A DNA stretch of 44,391 nt from Planctomycetota bacterium (lineage in GTDB: Bacteria; Planctomycetota; Planctomycetia; Gemmatales; Gemmataceae): positions 1-44,391 of the forward strand of contig JACPPF010000152.1 of NCBI GenBank assembly GCA_016191165.1. The letters run 5' to 3'. This document shows positions 7,819-15,512 of this stretch, one piece after another (within the stretch, counting starts at the first letter, position 1; every line of letters starts with the position of its first letter). The position numbers and the translations under genes were made by a program. Under the pieces are notes generated by a model, which saw nothing but the letters and a program-made list of their open reading frames with translations, ran no database searches and was not told where the DNA came from.

Positions 7819-10011
7819 ATGTCCGCGCTCGCAACGCAAACCATCGTCCAACCGCTGCCGCCCTCGGTCAAGTCGGCTTCACGTCTCGAGTCGGTGCTGC
7901 ACACGTTTGGTCTCGACCCCGCTTTGACGCGCGCGCGGCGATGTCTTTTGTCCTTGCAAAACCCCGATGGGCACTGGCGCGGGGAATTGCAAGGAGACAC
8001 GATTCTCGAATCCGAGTACATCCTTCTGATGGCGTTCCTGGGTCGGGAAAACGAGGTGAAGGTTCGCAAGGCAGCGAACTATCTACTCTCCCAGCAGCGC
8101 CCCGACGGAGGCGGTTGGAGCAATCACCCCGGCGGGCCCGTGGACATCAACGTGTCGGTCAAGGCCTATTTCGCGCTCAAGCTGGCCGGGTTTTCAGCGG
8201 ACGAACCGGCCATGCGCCTGGCCCGGGCCGAGATTTTGCGGCTCGGCGGAGCGGTGCAGTGCAACAGCTATACGAAGTTTTACCTGGCGTTCCTGGGCCA
8301 GTTTCCCTACGAGAACTGCGCGGCCGTTCCGCCGGAGATGTTGTTTCTGCCACGCTGGATGTATTTCAACATCTACGCGATGTCGGCCTGGACGCGGACA
8401 ATCATCGTGCCATTAAGCCTGTTCTACGCGCACAAGCCGGTGCGCAAGATTCAAGCGGAACGAGGCATCGCGGAGTTGTTTGTTGACGACCCGCACCGAC
8501 CGCTGTGGCCGCACACGCCGACGCGCCGACTTTTTACGTGGACCAACTTTTTCCTGGCGGCCGATCAGGTCATCAAGTGGCTCGAAGTCTGGGGCCCGCA
8601 AACGGTTCGCAAGAAGGCCATCGACATGGCCGCCGCCTGGATGGTGGAGCATTTCACCGATTCGGATGGCGTTGGTGCGATCTACCCGCCGATCATCTAC
8701 ACGATCATCAGCCTGCATTGCCTGGGGTACGCGAACGGATCGCCCGAGATGCAATATGCCTTGAAACAGCTTGACGCCCTGATGATCGAGACGGACGATA
8801 CGCTGCGCGTGCAGCCCTGCTTCTCGCCAGTTTGGGATACTGCCCTTTCGCTGAACGCGCTTGCGCAGGCCGACGCCGCCTGCGGTGTGGCGCTCGCGCC
8901 CCAACCCGGGAGCGCCAGGCCGCAAGGGGCGATTGCGAAAGCGACACGCTGGCTGCTGGAACGCGAGGTGCGCCGTCCTGGCGACTGGAGCCTGATGAAC
9001 CCCGGCATCGAACCAGGCGGCTGGTTCTTTGAATACCGCAACGGCTTCTATCCCGACGTCGACGATACCGCGATGGTCCTCATGGGCCTGGCTCGCAGCG
9101 GGCAGGCGTGGGATCGGTGCGGGACACCCCTCACCCCCGCCCCCTCTCCCGCAAGGGGAGAGGGGAGTTTGAGCCCCGACGCCCCTTCCGCAAGGGGAGA
9201 ACGGAGTTTGAGCCCCGACGCCCCTTGCGCAGGGGGAGAGGGGAGCTTGAGCCCCGCAGTTCAACGGGGCATCAACTGGCTCCTGGCCATGCAAAACCGC
9301 GACGGCGGCTGGGCGGCGTTCGATCGCGATATCAATCACGAAATCCTCACCAAGGTCCCGTTCGCCGATCATAACGCGATGCTCGATCCGAGCTGCCCCG
9401 ACATCACCGCCCGGGTCCTGGAAGCGCTCGGGCAGTTCGGGATCCGCGTCGGGCATCCCCAGGTCGATCGCGGCATCGACTTCATCGCCAAGATGCAAGA
9501 CGCGCGCGGCTGCTGGATCGGTCGCTGGGGCGTCAATTACATCTACGGCACCTGGCAGGTGCTCCTCGGCCTCGAAGCGTCCGGGTACGACATGAACCTG
9601 CCGATGGTGCGCCGGGCGGTGGCGTGGTTCCAGGAGGCGCAGCAAGAAAACGGCGGCTGGGGCGAATCCTGCCAAAGCTATGACGATCCGTCGCTGGCCG
9701 GGCAAGGCGTCGTCACCGCCTCGCAGACCGCCTGGGCGCTTGCCGGGCTGTTGGCCGCTGGCGAAGCACACTCCGATGCCGTCCACCGCGGCATCCATTA
9801 CCTGATCTCCACCCAAGGGCCCGATGGCAACTGGATCGAGGATCAATTCACCGGCACCGGGTTTCCCAAGGTGTTCTATCTCAAGTACCACATGTATCGC
9901 CTCTACTTCCCGCTGATGGCGCTGGCTCGCTACAAAAACGCGCAAACCATCAACAACGAGAAGGCCGACGATTCCGTCAATTACGCCTGGCCCGCAACCG
10001 TGCAACGATAG
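7819..10011 (+). CDS. shc: Squalene-hopene cyclase
   Basis: A 730-aa terpenoid cyclase that converts squalene to hopene/hopanol at the membrane. It has the catalytic DVDDTA motif (residues ~413-418, proton donor), several QW repeats (QRPDGGGW, QNRDGGWAAFD, QENGGWGESC) and the family C-terminus GTGFPKVFYLKYHMYRLYFP. At 730 aa it is longer than typical cyclases (630-680 aa). The excess is a low-complexity insertion at ~443-485, just after the DxDD region, made of a tandem repeat of non-coding origin (see 9125-9260). It is followed by hpnH, with which it forms a hopanoid gene pair. Confidence 0.93.
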   Translation: MSALATQTIVQPLPPSVKSASRLESVLHTFGLDPALTRARRCLLSLQNPDGHWRGELQGDTILESEYILLMAFLGRENEVKVRKAANYLLSQQRPDGGGWSNHPGGPVDINVSVKAYFALKLAGFSADEPAMRLARAEILRLGGAVQCNSYTKFYLAFLGQFPYENCAAVPPEMLFLPRWMYFNIYAMSAWTRTIIVPLSLFYAHKPVRKIQAERGIAELFVDDPHRPLWPHTPTRRLFTWTNFFLAADQVIKWLEVWGPQTVRKKAIDMAAAWMVEHFTDSDGVGAIYPPIIYTIISLHCLGYANGSPEMQYALKQLDALMIETDDTLRVQPCFSPVWDTALSLNALAQADAACGVALAPQPGSARPQGAIAKATRWLLEREVRRPGDWSLMNPGIEPGGWFFEYRNGFYPDVDDTAMVLMGLARSGQAWDRCGTPLTPAPSPARGEGSLSPDAPSARGERSLSPDAPCAGGEGSLSPAVQRGINWLLAMQNRDGGWAAFDRDINHEILTKVPFADHNAMLDPSCPDITARVLEALGQFGIRVGHPQVDRGIDFIAKMQDARGCWIGRWGVNYIYGTWQVLLGLEASGYDMNLPMVRRAVAWFQEAQQENGGWGESCQSYDDPSLAGQGVVTASQTAWALAGLLAAGEAHSDAVHRGIHYLISTQGPDGNWIEDQFTGTGFPKVFYLKYHMYRLYFPLMALARYKNAQTINNEKADDSVNYAWPATVQR
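9125..9260 (+). repeat. 39-bp tandem repeat inserted in frame within shc
   Basis: Units start at 9151, 9190 and 9229, exactly 39 bp apart, and each begins GCAAGGGGAGA or a near variant. They encode the 13-aa unit ARGEGSLSPDAPS about 2.7 times. The leading part (cccctcacccccgccccctc) and the CTCTCCCGCAAGGGGAGAG hairpin match the intergenic inverted repeat at 27782-27906. This indicates that a dispersed intergenic palindrome entered the gene and was amplified in frame. Confidence 0.85.
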
Positions 10012-10019
10012 CTGTTTTC

Positions 10020-10055
10020 GTTTAGCGTTCGCGTGACGCCGCGCGAGCGCCAAAC
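10020..10055. repeat. GTTTAGC-family hairpin between shc and hpnH
   Basis: An imperfect palindrome with CGTTTAGCGTTCGCG on the left and CGCGAGCGCCAAACG on the right, in the 71-bp gap between shc and hpnH. It may attenuate or stabilise a shared transcript; there is no T-tract. Confidence 0.6.
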
Positions 10056-10082
10056 GCAAGCGGCCAAAATAGGAGCATTCCG

Positions 10083-11102
10083 ATGCGTTTTCCCCTGAGC
10101 CTCACGACCGCGATGGTCGGCTATATCGCCAAGAAAAAGATAACGCGCACCCGGCGCTTCCCACTCGTGTTGATGCTGGAACCGCTTCACGCTTGCAATC
10201 TCACCTGCACGGGTTGCGGGCGCATCCGCGAATACGAGGACACGATCAAGGAAAAGCTCAGCGTTGAGGAATGCCTGAACGCGGTCGATGAGGCCGGGGC
10301 GCCCATCGTCAGCTTGTGTGGCGGCGAGCCGATGATCTATCCGGAGATCGGCCGGCTCGTCAAGGAAATCCTCCTGAGACGCAAGCACATCTACCTGTGC
10401 ACGAACGGCATGTTCATCAAGAAGAAGCTACACGAGTTCAAGCCGACTTCGCGCCTCTTTTTCAACGTCCATCTCGACGGCATGAGAAAGACCCACGACC
10501 TGGCTGTCGAACGCGAAGGCGTCTTCGACGCCGCCATCGAAGGCATCAAGGCCGCCAAGGAGAAAGGTTTCCTCGTCTGTACCAACACGACGGTCTTCAA
10601 GGAAACCAATCTTGCCGAGATCGACGAACTCTACGCCTACCTCACCACGCTTGGCGTGGATGGATTCATGCTCTCGCCCGCTTATGGTTACACCGCGGTT
10701 CACAAGACCAACCCGAACGGGGCAGCCGAGATTTTCCTGACGCGCGACGACATCCGCGTCAAGTTCAAGGAAGCCAAGAAGCTGTTCAAGAAGTACAAGA
10801 TGAACAATTCGCCCGTCTACATGGAGTTCCTGGCTGGCGAACGCGAGCTGACCTGCACCGCCTGGGGCAACCCGACGCGCAACGTCAAGGGCTGGAAGGG
10901 TCCGTGCTATCTCATCACTGACCAGCATCATGCCAGCTTCAACGACCTCATGGAGAAAACCGAGTGGGACAAGTACGGCGCAGGCAACGACCCGCGCTGC
11001 GACCATTGCATGGTCCACTGCGGCTTCGAACCCAGCGCTGCCCTGGGCGTCAACAGTCGGTTGGGCGATACTTTCAAGATGCTGATGTGGCAGATGTCAT
11101 GA
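10083..11102 (+). CDS. hpnH: Adenosyl-hopene transferase, radical SAM protein HpnH
   Basis: A 339-aa radical SAM enzyme that attaches the 5'-deoxyadenosyl group to hopene, giving adenosylhopane, the first step to extended C35 hopanoids. The [4Fe-4S] site is CNLTCTGC (Cys38, Cys42, Cys45). It is followed by the GGEP SAM-binding motif (~79-82) and a Cys-rich C-terminal segment DPRCDHCMVHCGF characteristic of HpnH. An AGGAG lies eight bases before the ATG. Its position directly after shc supports the function: Shc makes the substrate. Confidence 0.93.
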   Translation: MRFPLSLTTAMVGYIAKKKITRTRRFPLVLMLEPLHACNLTCTGCGRIREYEDTIKEKLSVEECLNAVDEAGAPIVSLCGGEPMIYPEIGRLVKEILLRRKHIYLCTNGMFIKKKLHEFKPTSRLFFNVHLDGMRKTHDLAVEREGVFDAAIEGIKAAKEKGFLVCTNTTVFKETNLAEIDELYAYLTTLGVDGFMLSPAYGYTAVHKTNPNGAAEIFLTRDDIRVKFKEAKKLFKKYKMNNSPVYMEFLAGERELTCTAWGNPTRNVKGWKGPCYLITDQHHASFNDLMEKTEWDKYGAGNDPRCDHCMVHCGFEPSAALGVNSRLGDTFKMLMWQMS

Positions 11103-11520
11103 CGGGTTTGCTTTTCAACTGGCTCCCAAGACTAACCGCCCGTTGGCCTGGTGCGGCGCAATAGACGCACCACCCATTTGCAAGCGCAACGGTGCGTCCG
11201 CGCTGCGCTTGACGCACCCTACGGTCGGCACTTTTCTTCCACTGAGGTTGCACGATTCTCGCAGGGATCAGTGGCCTTCAAGCAGCGGATTGTTTTTTTG
11301 TGAATTTGCCTTGAACTTCTTGGCCCCCGGCGCGGTAGAATGAATAGGGACGACGGGGGCCCTGGTTCGGGAGCACGCGAAAGCCGTGAACCAGCATATG
11401 CCGGGACGTGTCCCCAGGTTGAGGAATCCGTCGCAAAAGCCAGTCAGCGAATCGTCGGCCCATTGCCGCATTTCCCGCGAACCCGCCAGCGGAAATGCCA
11501 GGTAACTCGCAGGAGGTACA
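11103..11520. other. Non-coding gap between hpnH and rsfS
   Basis: A 418-bp stretch without a convincing gene. It contains a perfect 8-bp hairpin GGTGCGTC (11191-11198) / GACGCACC (11211-11218), possibly the hpnH terminator. A weak promoter-like pair follows, TTGAAC (11311-11316) and TAGAAT (11336-11341), with a longer than ideal 19-bp spacer. If real, the promoter gives rsfS a ~175-nt leader. Confidence 0.4.
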
Positions 11521-11910
11521 TTGAGCAACCACGCCACCGTAGTCTCCGATCCGACCCGTGCAGACATCGCGCTCGAGCAGGCCATCCAGTGTGCCCGCAT
11601 CGGCGACGACAACAAGGCCAGGGACGTTGTTATTCTCGACCTGCGCGGCATCACGCCTCTTTTCGACTTCTTCGTCCTCATGACCGGCTCCAGCCGTCGG
11701 CAGCTGCACACGTTTGCCGAAGAGATTGACGCGTACATGAGCGGCGAAGGCGAAAAACGCAAAAGCATCGAAGGCTATCAGGCGAGCCGGTGGATCGTGC
11801 AGGACTACGGCGACATCGTGGTCCACGTGTTCGATTCGGCCTCACGCGAGTATTACGCCCTCGAAGAGCTATGGGTGGACGCGCCGCACATCGATTGGCG
11901 GCGCGATTGA
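11521..11910 (+). CDS. rsfS: Ribosomal silencing factor RsfS
   Basis: A 129-aa RsfS/Iojap protein. The family binds ribosomal protein L14 on the 50S subunit and blocks subunit joining in starvation. Landmarks are DVVILDLRGITPLFDFFVL (~37-55), the GSSRRQ segment, GYQASRWIVQDYGDIVVHVF (~88-107) and the C-terminal YYALEELWVDAP. The start is a TTG at 11521 with AGGAGG four bases upstream. It is followed by argS after an inverted repeat. The binding partner L14 is encoded in this window (rplN). Confidence 0.93.
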   Translation: MSNHATVVSDPTRADIALEQAIQCARIGDDNKARDVVILDLRGITPLFDFFVLMTGSSRRQLHTFAEEIDAYMSGEGEKRKSIEGYQASRWIVQDYGDIVVHVFDSASREYYALEELWVDAPHIDWRRD

Positions 11911-11914
11911 CCGG

Positions 11915-11987
11915 GACGCCCGCAGGCGAGCGCAGTGAGCCTGCGGGATGCGCAACGCCGAACGCCACAGGCTCGCCTGCGGGCGTC
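11915..11987. repeat. 17-bp inverted repeat with nested hairpin
   Basis: GACGCCCGCAGGCGAGC (11915-11931) is perfectly complementary to 11971-11987. Nested inside, CCCGCAGGC (11919-11927) also pairs with GCCTGCGGG (11939-11947) around a loop GAGCGCAGTGA. The two pairings exclude each other. The loop is the reverse complement of TCACTGCGCTC, close to the loops at 29646-29656 and 42127-42139. Confidence 0.75.
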
Positions 11988-12007
11988 GGGCAAATATCAT
12001 TTCCCAC

Positions 12008-13774
12008 ATGAACCTCCTCAATTCCATTCAAGACAGATTTCGCGCGGCACTCAAGGATCTCGTCCCCGACGCGGGACCCTACGTCGCCATGGTCAAGCCA
12101 ACGCAGGACACCAAGCACGGCGATTACCAGGCGAACTGCGCCATGGCCCTGGCCAAAACGCTGGGCAAGAAGCCACGCGAGATCGCGCAGGACATCGTCG
12201 CTCGCCTCGATCTGGGCGACCTCCTGGAAGCGCCCGAGATCGCTGGCCCGGGCTTCATCAACCTGCGTCTCCAGACGGCGCACATCGCCGGCGCCCTGCA
12301 AACGATCAGCCCGGACGATCGTCTCGGGGTCACGAAAACGATGACGCCAAGAACTTATGTCATCGACTACAGCTCACCCAACGTCGCCAAGCCGCTGCAC
12401 GTGGGACATCTGCGCAGCACCATCATCGGCGACGCGCTCACGCGGTTGCTGCGCTTCCTGGGGCACACCGTCATCACCGACAATCACCTGGGCGACTGGG
12501 GCACGCAGTTCGGCATCCTCCTTTACGGGTACAAGAATCTTCTCGATCAGGAAGCCTATGCCAAAGAACCGGTGCGCGAGCTGGCGCGCATCTACATTGA
12601 GGTTCGCAGGCTGATCGGCGCCGACGAGGACGAGGCGAAAAATCCGATCGCCGAGGCATGCCGGGCCGAGACGGCAAAGCTGCATCACGGTGATGTCGAA
12701 AACAATCGGCTCTGGAAAGAGTTCATGCCCCACTGCCTGGCGGAGATTCATGAGGTCTACGAAAAGCTCGGCATCTTACCCTACGACCATGAACACGGCG
12801 AGAGTTTCTATAACCCGCTCCTGCCCGGTGTCGTCGAGAGCCTGCTCGAAAGCAAGGTCGCCGAACCTGGCGATGCCGGTGCGATCATCATTCGCTTCAA
12901 CGAAAACAACGTGGCCCTCGTCCGCAAGCGCGATGGCGCTTTTACCTATACGACGTCGGACCTGGCCACGATTCAATACCGCCTGGAGCATTTCCACCCG
13001 CAGGCGATTCTTTACGTCGTCGATTTTCGCCAATCGCAACATTTCGCGAACCTGTTTGAAGCTGCGCGGCGCTGGGGCGTCACGGGCGTCGAGCTTTCCC
13101 ACATCAGTTTCGGCTCAGTGCTCGGCAAGGAGGGCAAGCCGATCTCCACGCGCAAGGGGGACGGGACCGAGCTGATTGACCTTATCAACCAGGCGGTCGA
13201 ACTGGGGCTGCAAAAGTACCGGGAAAGCTATGACGACCGCAAGGCCCAGGGCCACGAGGTGCCCGACTTGACCGACGCGGACCAGCGCGCCATCGCCGAG
13301 GCGGTCGGCATCGGCGCGATCAAGTACGCTGACTTGAGCCAAAACCGCACGAGCGATTACAAGTTCGACTATGACAAGATGCTCGCCACCGAGGGGAACA
13401 CGGCGACCTACATGCAATACGCCTACGCCCGCAATCGCAGCATCTTCCGCAAGGCTGGCATCGACGCGGAGACGTTGCGCACCGATCCGCCCACCGTCAC
13501 GCTGGAGACGCCCCACGAACGCGCGCTGGCGCTGCAACTGCTGCGTTTCGAGGAAGCGCTCCTTTCAGCCGTCGCGGAGTATCAGCCGAGCGCCATCACC
13601 GCGTACTTGTGGGACCTGGCGAAGACCTTCAGCGGCTTTTTTCAGAACTGCCCGGTGATCCGCGCCGAGAGCGAGCCTCTCAGGAAGAGCCGACTGCTGT
13701 TGTGCGATTTGACGGCGCGCGTGCTTCAGCGCTGCCTGGACCTGCTCGGCATCAAAACCGTGGAACGCATGTGA
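12008..13774 (+). CDS. argS: Arginyl-tRNA synthetase
   Basis: A 588-aa class I aminoacyl-tRNA synthetase that charges tRNA-Arg. The start at 12008 (MNLLNSIQDRFR) is chosen because the family N-domain begins there; upstream in-frame codons fall in the repeat. The HIGH motif appears as HVGH in SSPNVAKPLHVGHLRST (~120-136). The KMSKS equivalent is degenerate, in GKEGKPISTRKGDG, as usual for ArgRS. The C-terminal DALR domain ends LLGIKTVERM. Length is normal. MITE copy 2 lies just downstream. Confidence 0.95.
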   Translation: MNLLNSIQDRFRAALKDLVPDAGPYVAMVKPTQDTKHGDYQANCAMALAKTLGKKPREIAQDIVARLDLGDLLEAPEIAGPGFINLRLQTAHIAGALQTISPDDRLGVTKTMTPRTYVIDYSSPNVAKPLHVGHLRSTIIGDALTRLLRFLGHTVITDNHLGDWGTQFGILLYGYKNLLDQEAYAKEPVRELARIYIEVRRLIGADEDEAKNPIAEACRAETAKLHHGDVENNRLWKEFMPHCLAEIHEVYEKLGILPYDHEHGESFYNPLLPGVVESLLESKVAEPGDAGAIIIRFNENNVALVRKRDGAFTYTTSDLATIQYRLEHFHPQAILYVVDFRQSQHFANLFEAARRWGVTGVELSHISFGSVLGKEGKPISTRKGDGTELIDLINQAVELGLQKYRESYDDRKAQGHEVPDLTDADQRAIAEAVGIGAIKYADLSQNRTSDYKFDYDKMLATEGNTATYMQYAYARNRSIFRKAGIDAETLRTDPPTVTLETPHERALALQLLRFEEALLSAVAEYQPSAITAYLWDLAKTFSGFFQNCPVIRAESEPLRKSRLLLCDLTARVLQRCLDLLGIKTVERM

Positions 13775-13825
13775 GGTGGCGGCGACCACCGGGATCGCCC
13801 ATCGCCCGTGGAGACTGGCATTTTC

Positions 13826-13926
13826 GGTAGTGTTTCAGTTTGACGGTAGACCTCACGCTCCGCGCGAGGAATTCCTCACGCGGAGCGTGAGGTCTACCAT
13901 GCGCCGAAGCAAAGTGAGACACCACC
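13826..13926. mobile_element. MITE-like palindromic element, copy 2
   Basis: A 101-bp element nearly identical to 3344-3446, in the same orientation. It has the terminal repeats GGTAGTGTTTCAGTTT and AAAGTGAGACACCACC and an internal palindrome centred on GGAATTCC with one mismatch. The flanks are a perfect 8-bp duplication, gcattttc (13818-13825 and 13927-13934), unrelated to that of copy 1. It sits between argS and a DUF1559 gene, 118 bp before the latter's start. Confidence 0.9.
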
Positions 13927-14044
13927 GCATTTTCGTTGACATTTTCGCCCAAAGCCGCTACCTTCCATGAGTGGCTCCGGATCTTTGTTGTTGCCGGGGC
14001 CAATCGCTTCATTTCAATCATTGATCTCGTCCGGAGGGTTTCCC

Positions 14045-14965
14045 ATGGCTGTCCACAGTTCGCGGCGGCGATCGGCTTTTACGCTGATTGAGCTGCTGGT
14101 GGTGATCGCGATCATTGCTATTCTCATCGCTCTGTTGGTCCCCGCGGTTCAGAAGGTGCGCGAGGCGGCGAACCGCACGACCTGCTTGAACAACTTCAAG
14201 CAAGTCCTGGTCGCGACACATTCGATTCATGACGCCCGCAAGCGACTGCCACCGTTGTGCTCCCCGTGTGCCGACCCCAGTTACGCTGGATGTTATCTCC
14301 CGGCCACGCATCCGTATGGCCGATTCAACTACACGATGTTCGCGTTTTTGATGCCCTATATCGAGCAGGACAATGTCTACCGCGCCATGTCGCCGGGCGG
14401 GTACGCGGGCGGGCAGTATTTTCGGCCCATTCCGGTGCTGGTGTGTCCCTCCGATCCGTCGGTGATCAACTTCATGAACACCACGACCTATGGCGGGGCG
14501 AACAGCTGGGGCGCCAGCTCCATCGCGGGTAATAACTACGTCTTCGGCGACCCGGTCAAGCAGACGACCTATGGCTACGGAACGATGACCCAGGGGGTTC
14601 CCGACGGCACGTCAAATACGATTTTCTTCGCCGAGGTTTACGGAACTTGCTGGAACACGGGCAATACCGCCCTGCTCTGGGGCAGCCTGTGGGCCGACGC
14701 CAACAGCGTATGGCGACCCGGCTACAACCTCGGCGCGGGCAAGGGTGGGTACGGCCTGCAAAACTACCCGCCGTCTCCCATTCCCCAGGACAGTCCACAC
14801 TATGTCAATAGCTGCGATCCCGTGCGCAATCAGTCAGGTCATACCGGCGGCATCGTCGTCGGCATGGGGGACGGCACGGCCCGTTTCGTCCCCGTCTCCG
14901 TAAGCCCCACCGCCTGGGCGGCCTTCAACGATCCACGCGACGGCGTCCCGGCGACTCTCGATTAG
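14045..14965 (+). CDS. DUF1559 prepilin-like protein
   Basis: A 306-aa planctomycete DUF1559 protein. The start at 14045 is preceded by GGAGGG. The type IV prepilin-like leader [18 protein letters not shown] (residues ~6-23) carries the methylation/cleavage motif FTLIELL and a single transmembrane helix. The body has the family motifs [13 protein letters not shown], a [10 protein letters not shown] segment and the terminal [12 protein letters not shown] (H-X9-DG). Such proteins are secreted pseudopilin relatives of unknown role, present in dozens of copies in planctomycetes. It is followed by a small lipoprotein, a common pairing in the phylum. Confidence 0.92.
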   Translation: MAVHSSRRRSAFTLIELLVVIAIIAILIALLVPAVQKVREAANRTTCLNNFKQVLVATHSIHDARKRLPPLCSPCADPSYAGCYLPATHPYGRFNYTMFAFLMPYIEQDNVYRAMSPGGYAGGQYFRPIPVLVCPSDPSVINFMNTTTYGGANSWGASSIAGNNYVFGDPVKQTTYGYGTMTQGVPDGTSNTIFFAEVYGTCWNTGNTALLWGSLWADANSVWRPGYNLGAGKGGYGLQNYPPSPIPQDSPHYVNSCDPVRNQSGHTGGIVVGMGDGTARFVPVSVSPTAWAAFNDPRDGVPATLD

Positions 14966-14980
14966 CCGCAATACTTTTGT

Positions 14981-15023
14981 CAAACGGAGCGATACCAGCC
15001 CCACGCGCAAGCGTGGGGGTTTG
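14981..15023. repeat. Dispersed hairpin between DUF1559 gene and lipoprotein
   Basis: CCCCACGC (14999-15006), loop GCAA and GCGTGGGG (15011-15018) form a perfect hairpin followed by GTTT. With its left flank (CAAACGGAG) it is a second copy of the element at 6012-6056. The core AGCCCC-n-CGCAAGCG-n-GGGG also matches the palindrome inside alaS. It could act as a weak terminator. Confidence 0.65.
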
Positions 15024-15043
15024 GCCTGACAGAAGGGGAAAAT

Positions 15044-15451
15044 ATGCCTGCGGTTTTACGCCTGAGTGTCCTTGGAATCGCGCTGGCGTTTATGGGCGCG
15101 GGCTGCGCGTCCGATAGGGACGATCCCAAGGTTCATGCCGCCAGGGGTACCCTCAAATTCAAAAACGGCAAACCGATCGTCAATGCCGTCCTGCAATTCA
15201 CCGGCGCCAAACAACAAGAGATGACCGTCAACGGCTTCACCGATGACTCGGGCAACTTCATCCTGCAAACGGTGCTTGCCAAGAAAAAAATCGCCGGCGC
15301 GCCGCCCGGCGATTATGACGTGACCATCGTTTTGCCAATGGATGAAAAACAGTCCGGCGGCGGCCCGCCCATCAAACTTGCGAAAAAACTGACCGTCAAG
15401 GCGAGCGACGACAATGTCTTTGACATCGCCATCGACTCGCCGCGCAAATAA
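15044..15451 (+). CDS. Small lipoprotein with transthyretin/carboxypeptidase-regulatory-like fold
   Basis: A 135-aa protein with a lipoprotein signal (hydrophobic residues 5-19, lipobox MGAGC, Cys21). The body (VHAARGTLKFKNGKPIVNAV, then GFTDDSGNFIL and PPGDYDVTIVLP) follows the pattern of carboxypeptidase-regulatory-like (Ig/transthyretin) domains, often found in single-domain planctomycete lipoproteins downstream of DUF1559 genes. An AGAAGGGG lies just before the ATG. The function is unknown; a surface-structural or binding role is likely. Confidence 0.75.
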   Translation: MPAVLRLSVLGIALAFMGAGCASDRDDPKVHAARGTLKFKNGKPIVNAVLQFTGAKQQEMTVNGFTDDSGNFILQTVLAKKKIAGAPPGDYDVTIVLPMDEKQSGGGPPIKLAKKLTVKASDDNVFDIAIDSPRK

Positions 15452-15452
15452 C

Positions 15453-15502
15453 GCCCGCTTGCGGTTTCGCGCGCAGCGCCACGCGAACGCTAAGCCGCCA
15501 GC
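15453..15502. repeat. Degenerate palindrome between convergent genes
   Basis: The stretch around gcttgcggtttcgcg ... cgcgaacgctaagccgc is a decayed copy of the perfect palindrome at 23532-23587. It lies between the lipoprotein (+) and the Tyr-rich protein (-), where a bidirectional terminator would be expected. Confidence 0.45.
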
Positions 15503-15512
15503 GGCGACAAGG

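Noticed and set aside
8413-10059. A 548-codon minus-strand frame opposite shc
   Set aside because: Antisense shadow produced by high GC codon usage. The plus strand has all squalene-hopene cyclase motifs.
15056-15268. Minus-strand frame opposite the small lipoprotein
   Set aside because: No ribosome binding site or recognisable features. The plus strand has a lipobox and a domain pattern.
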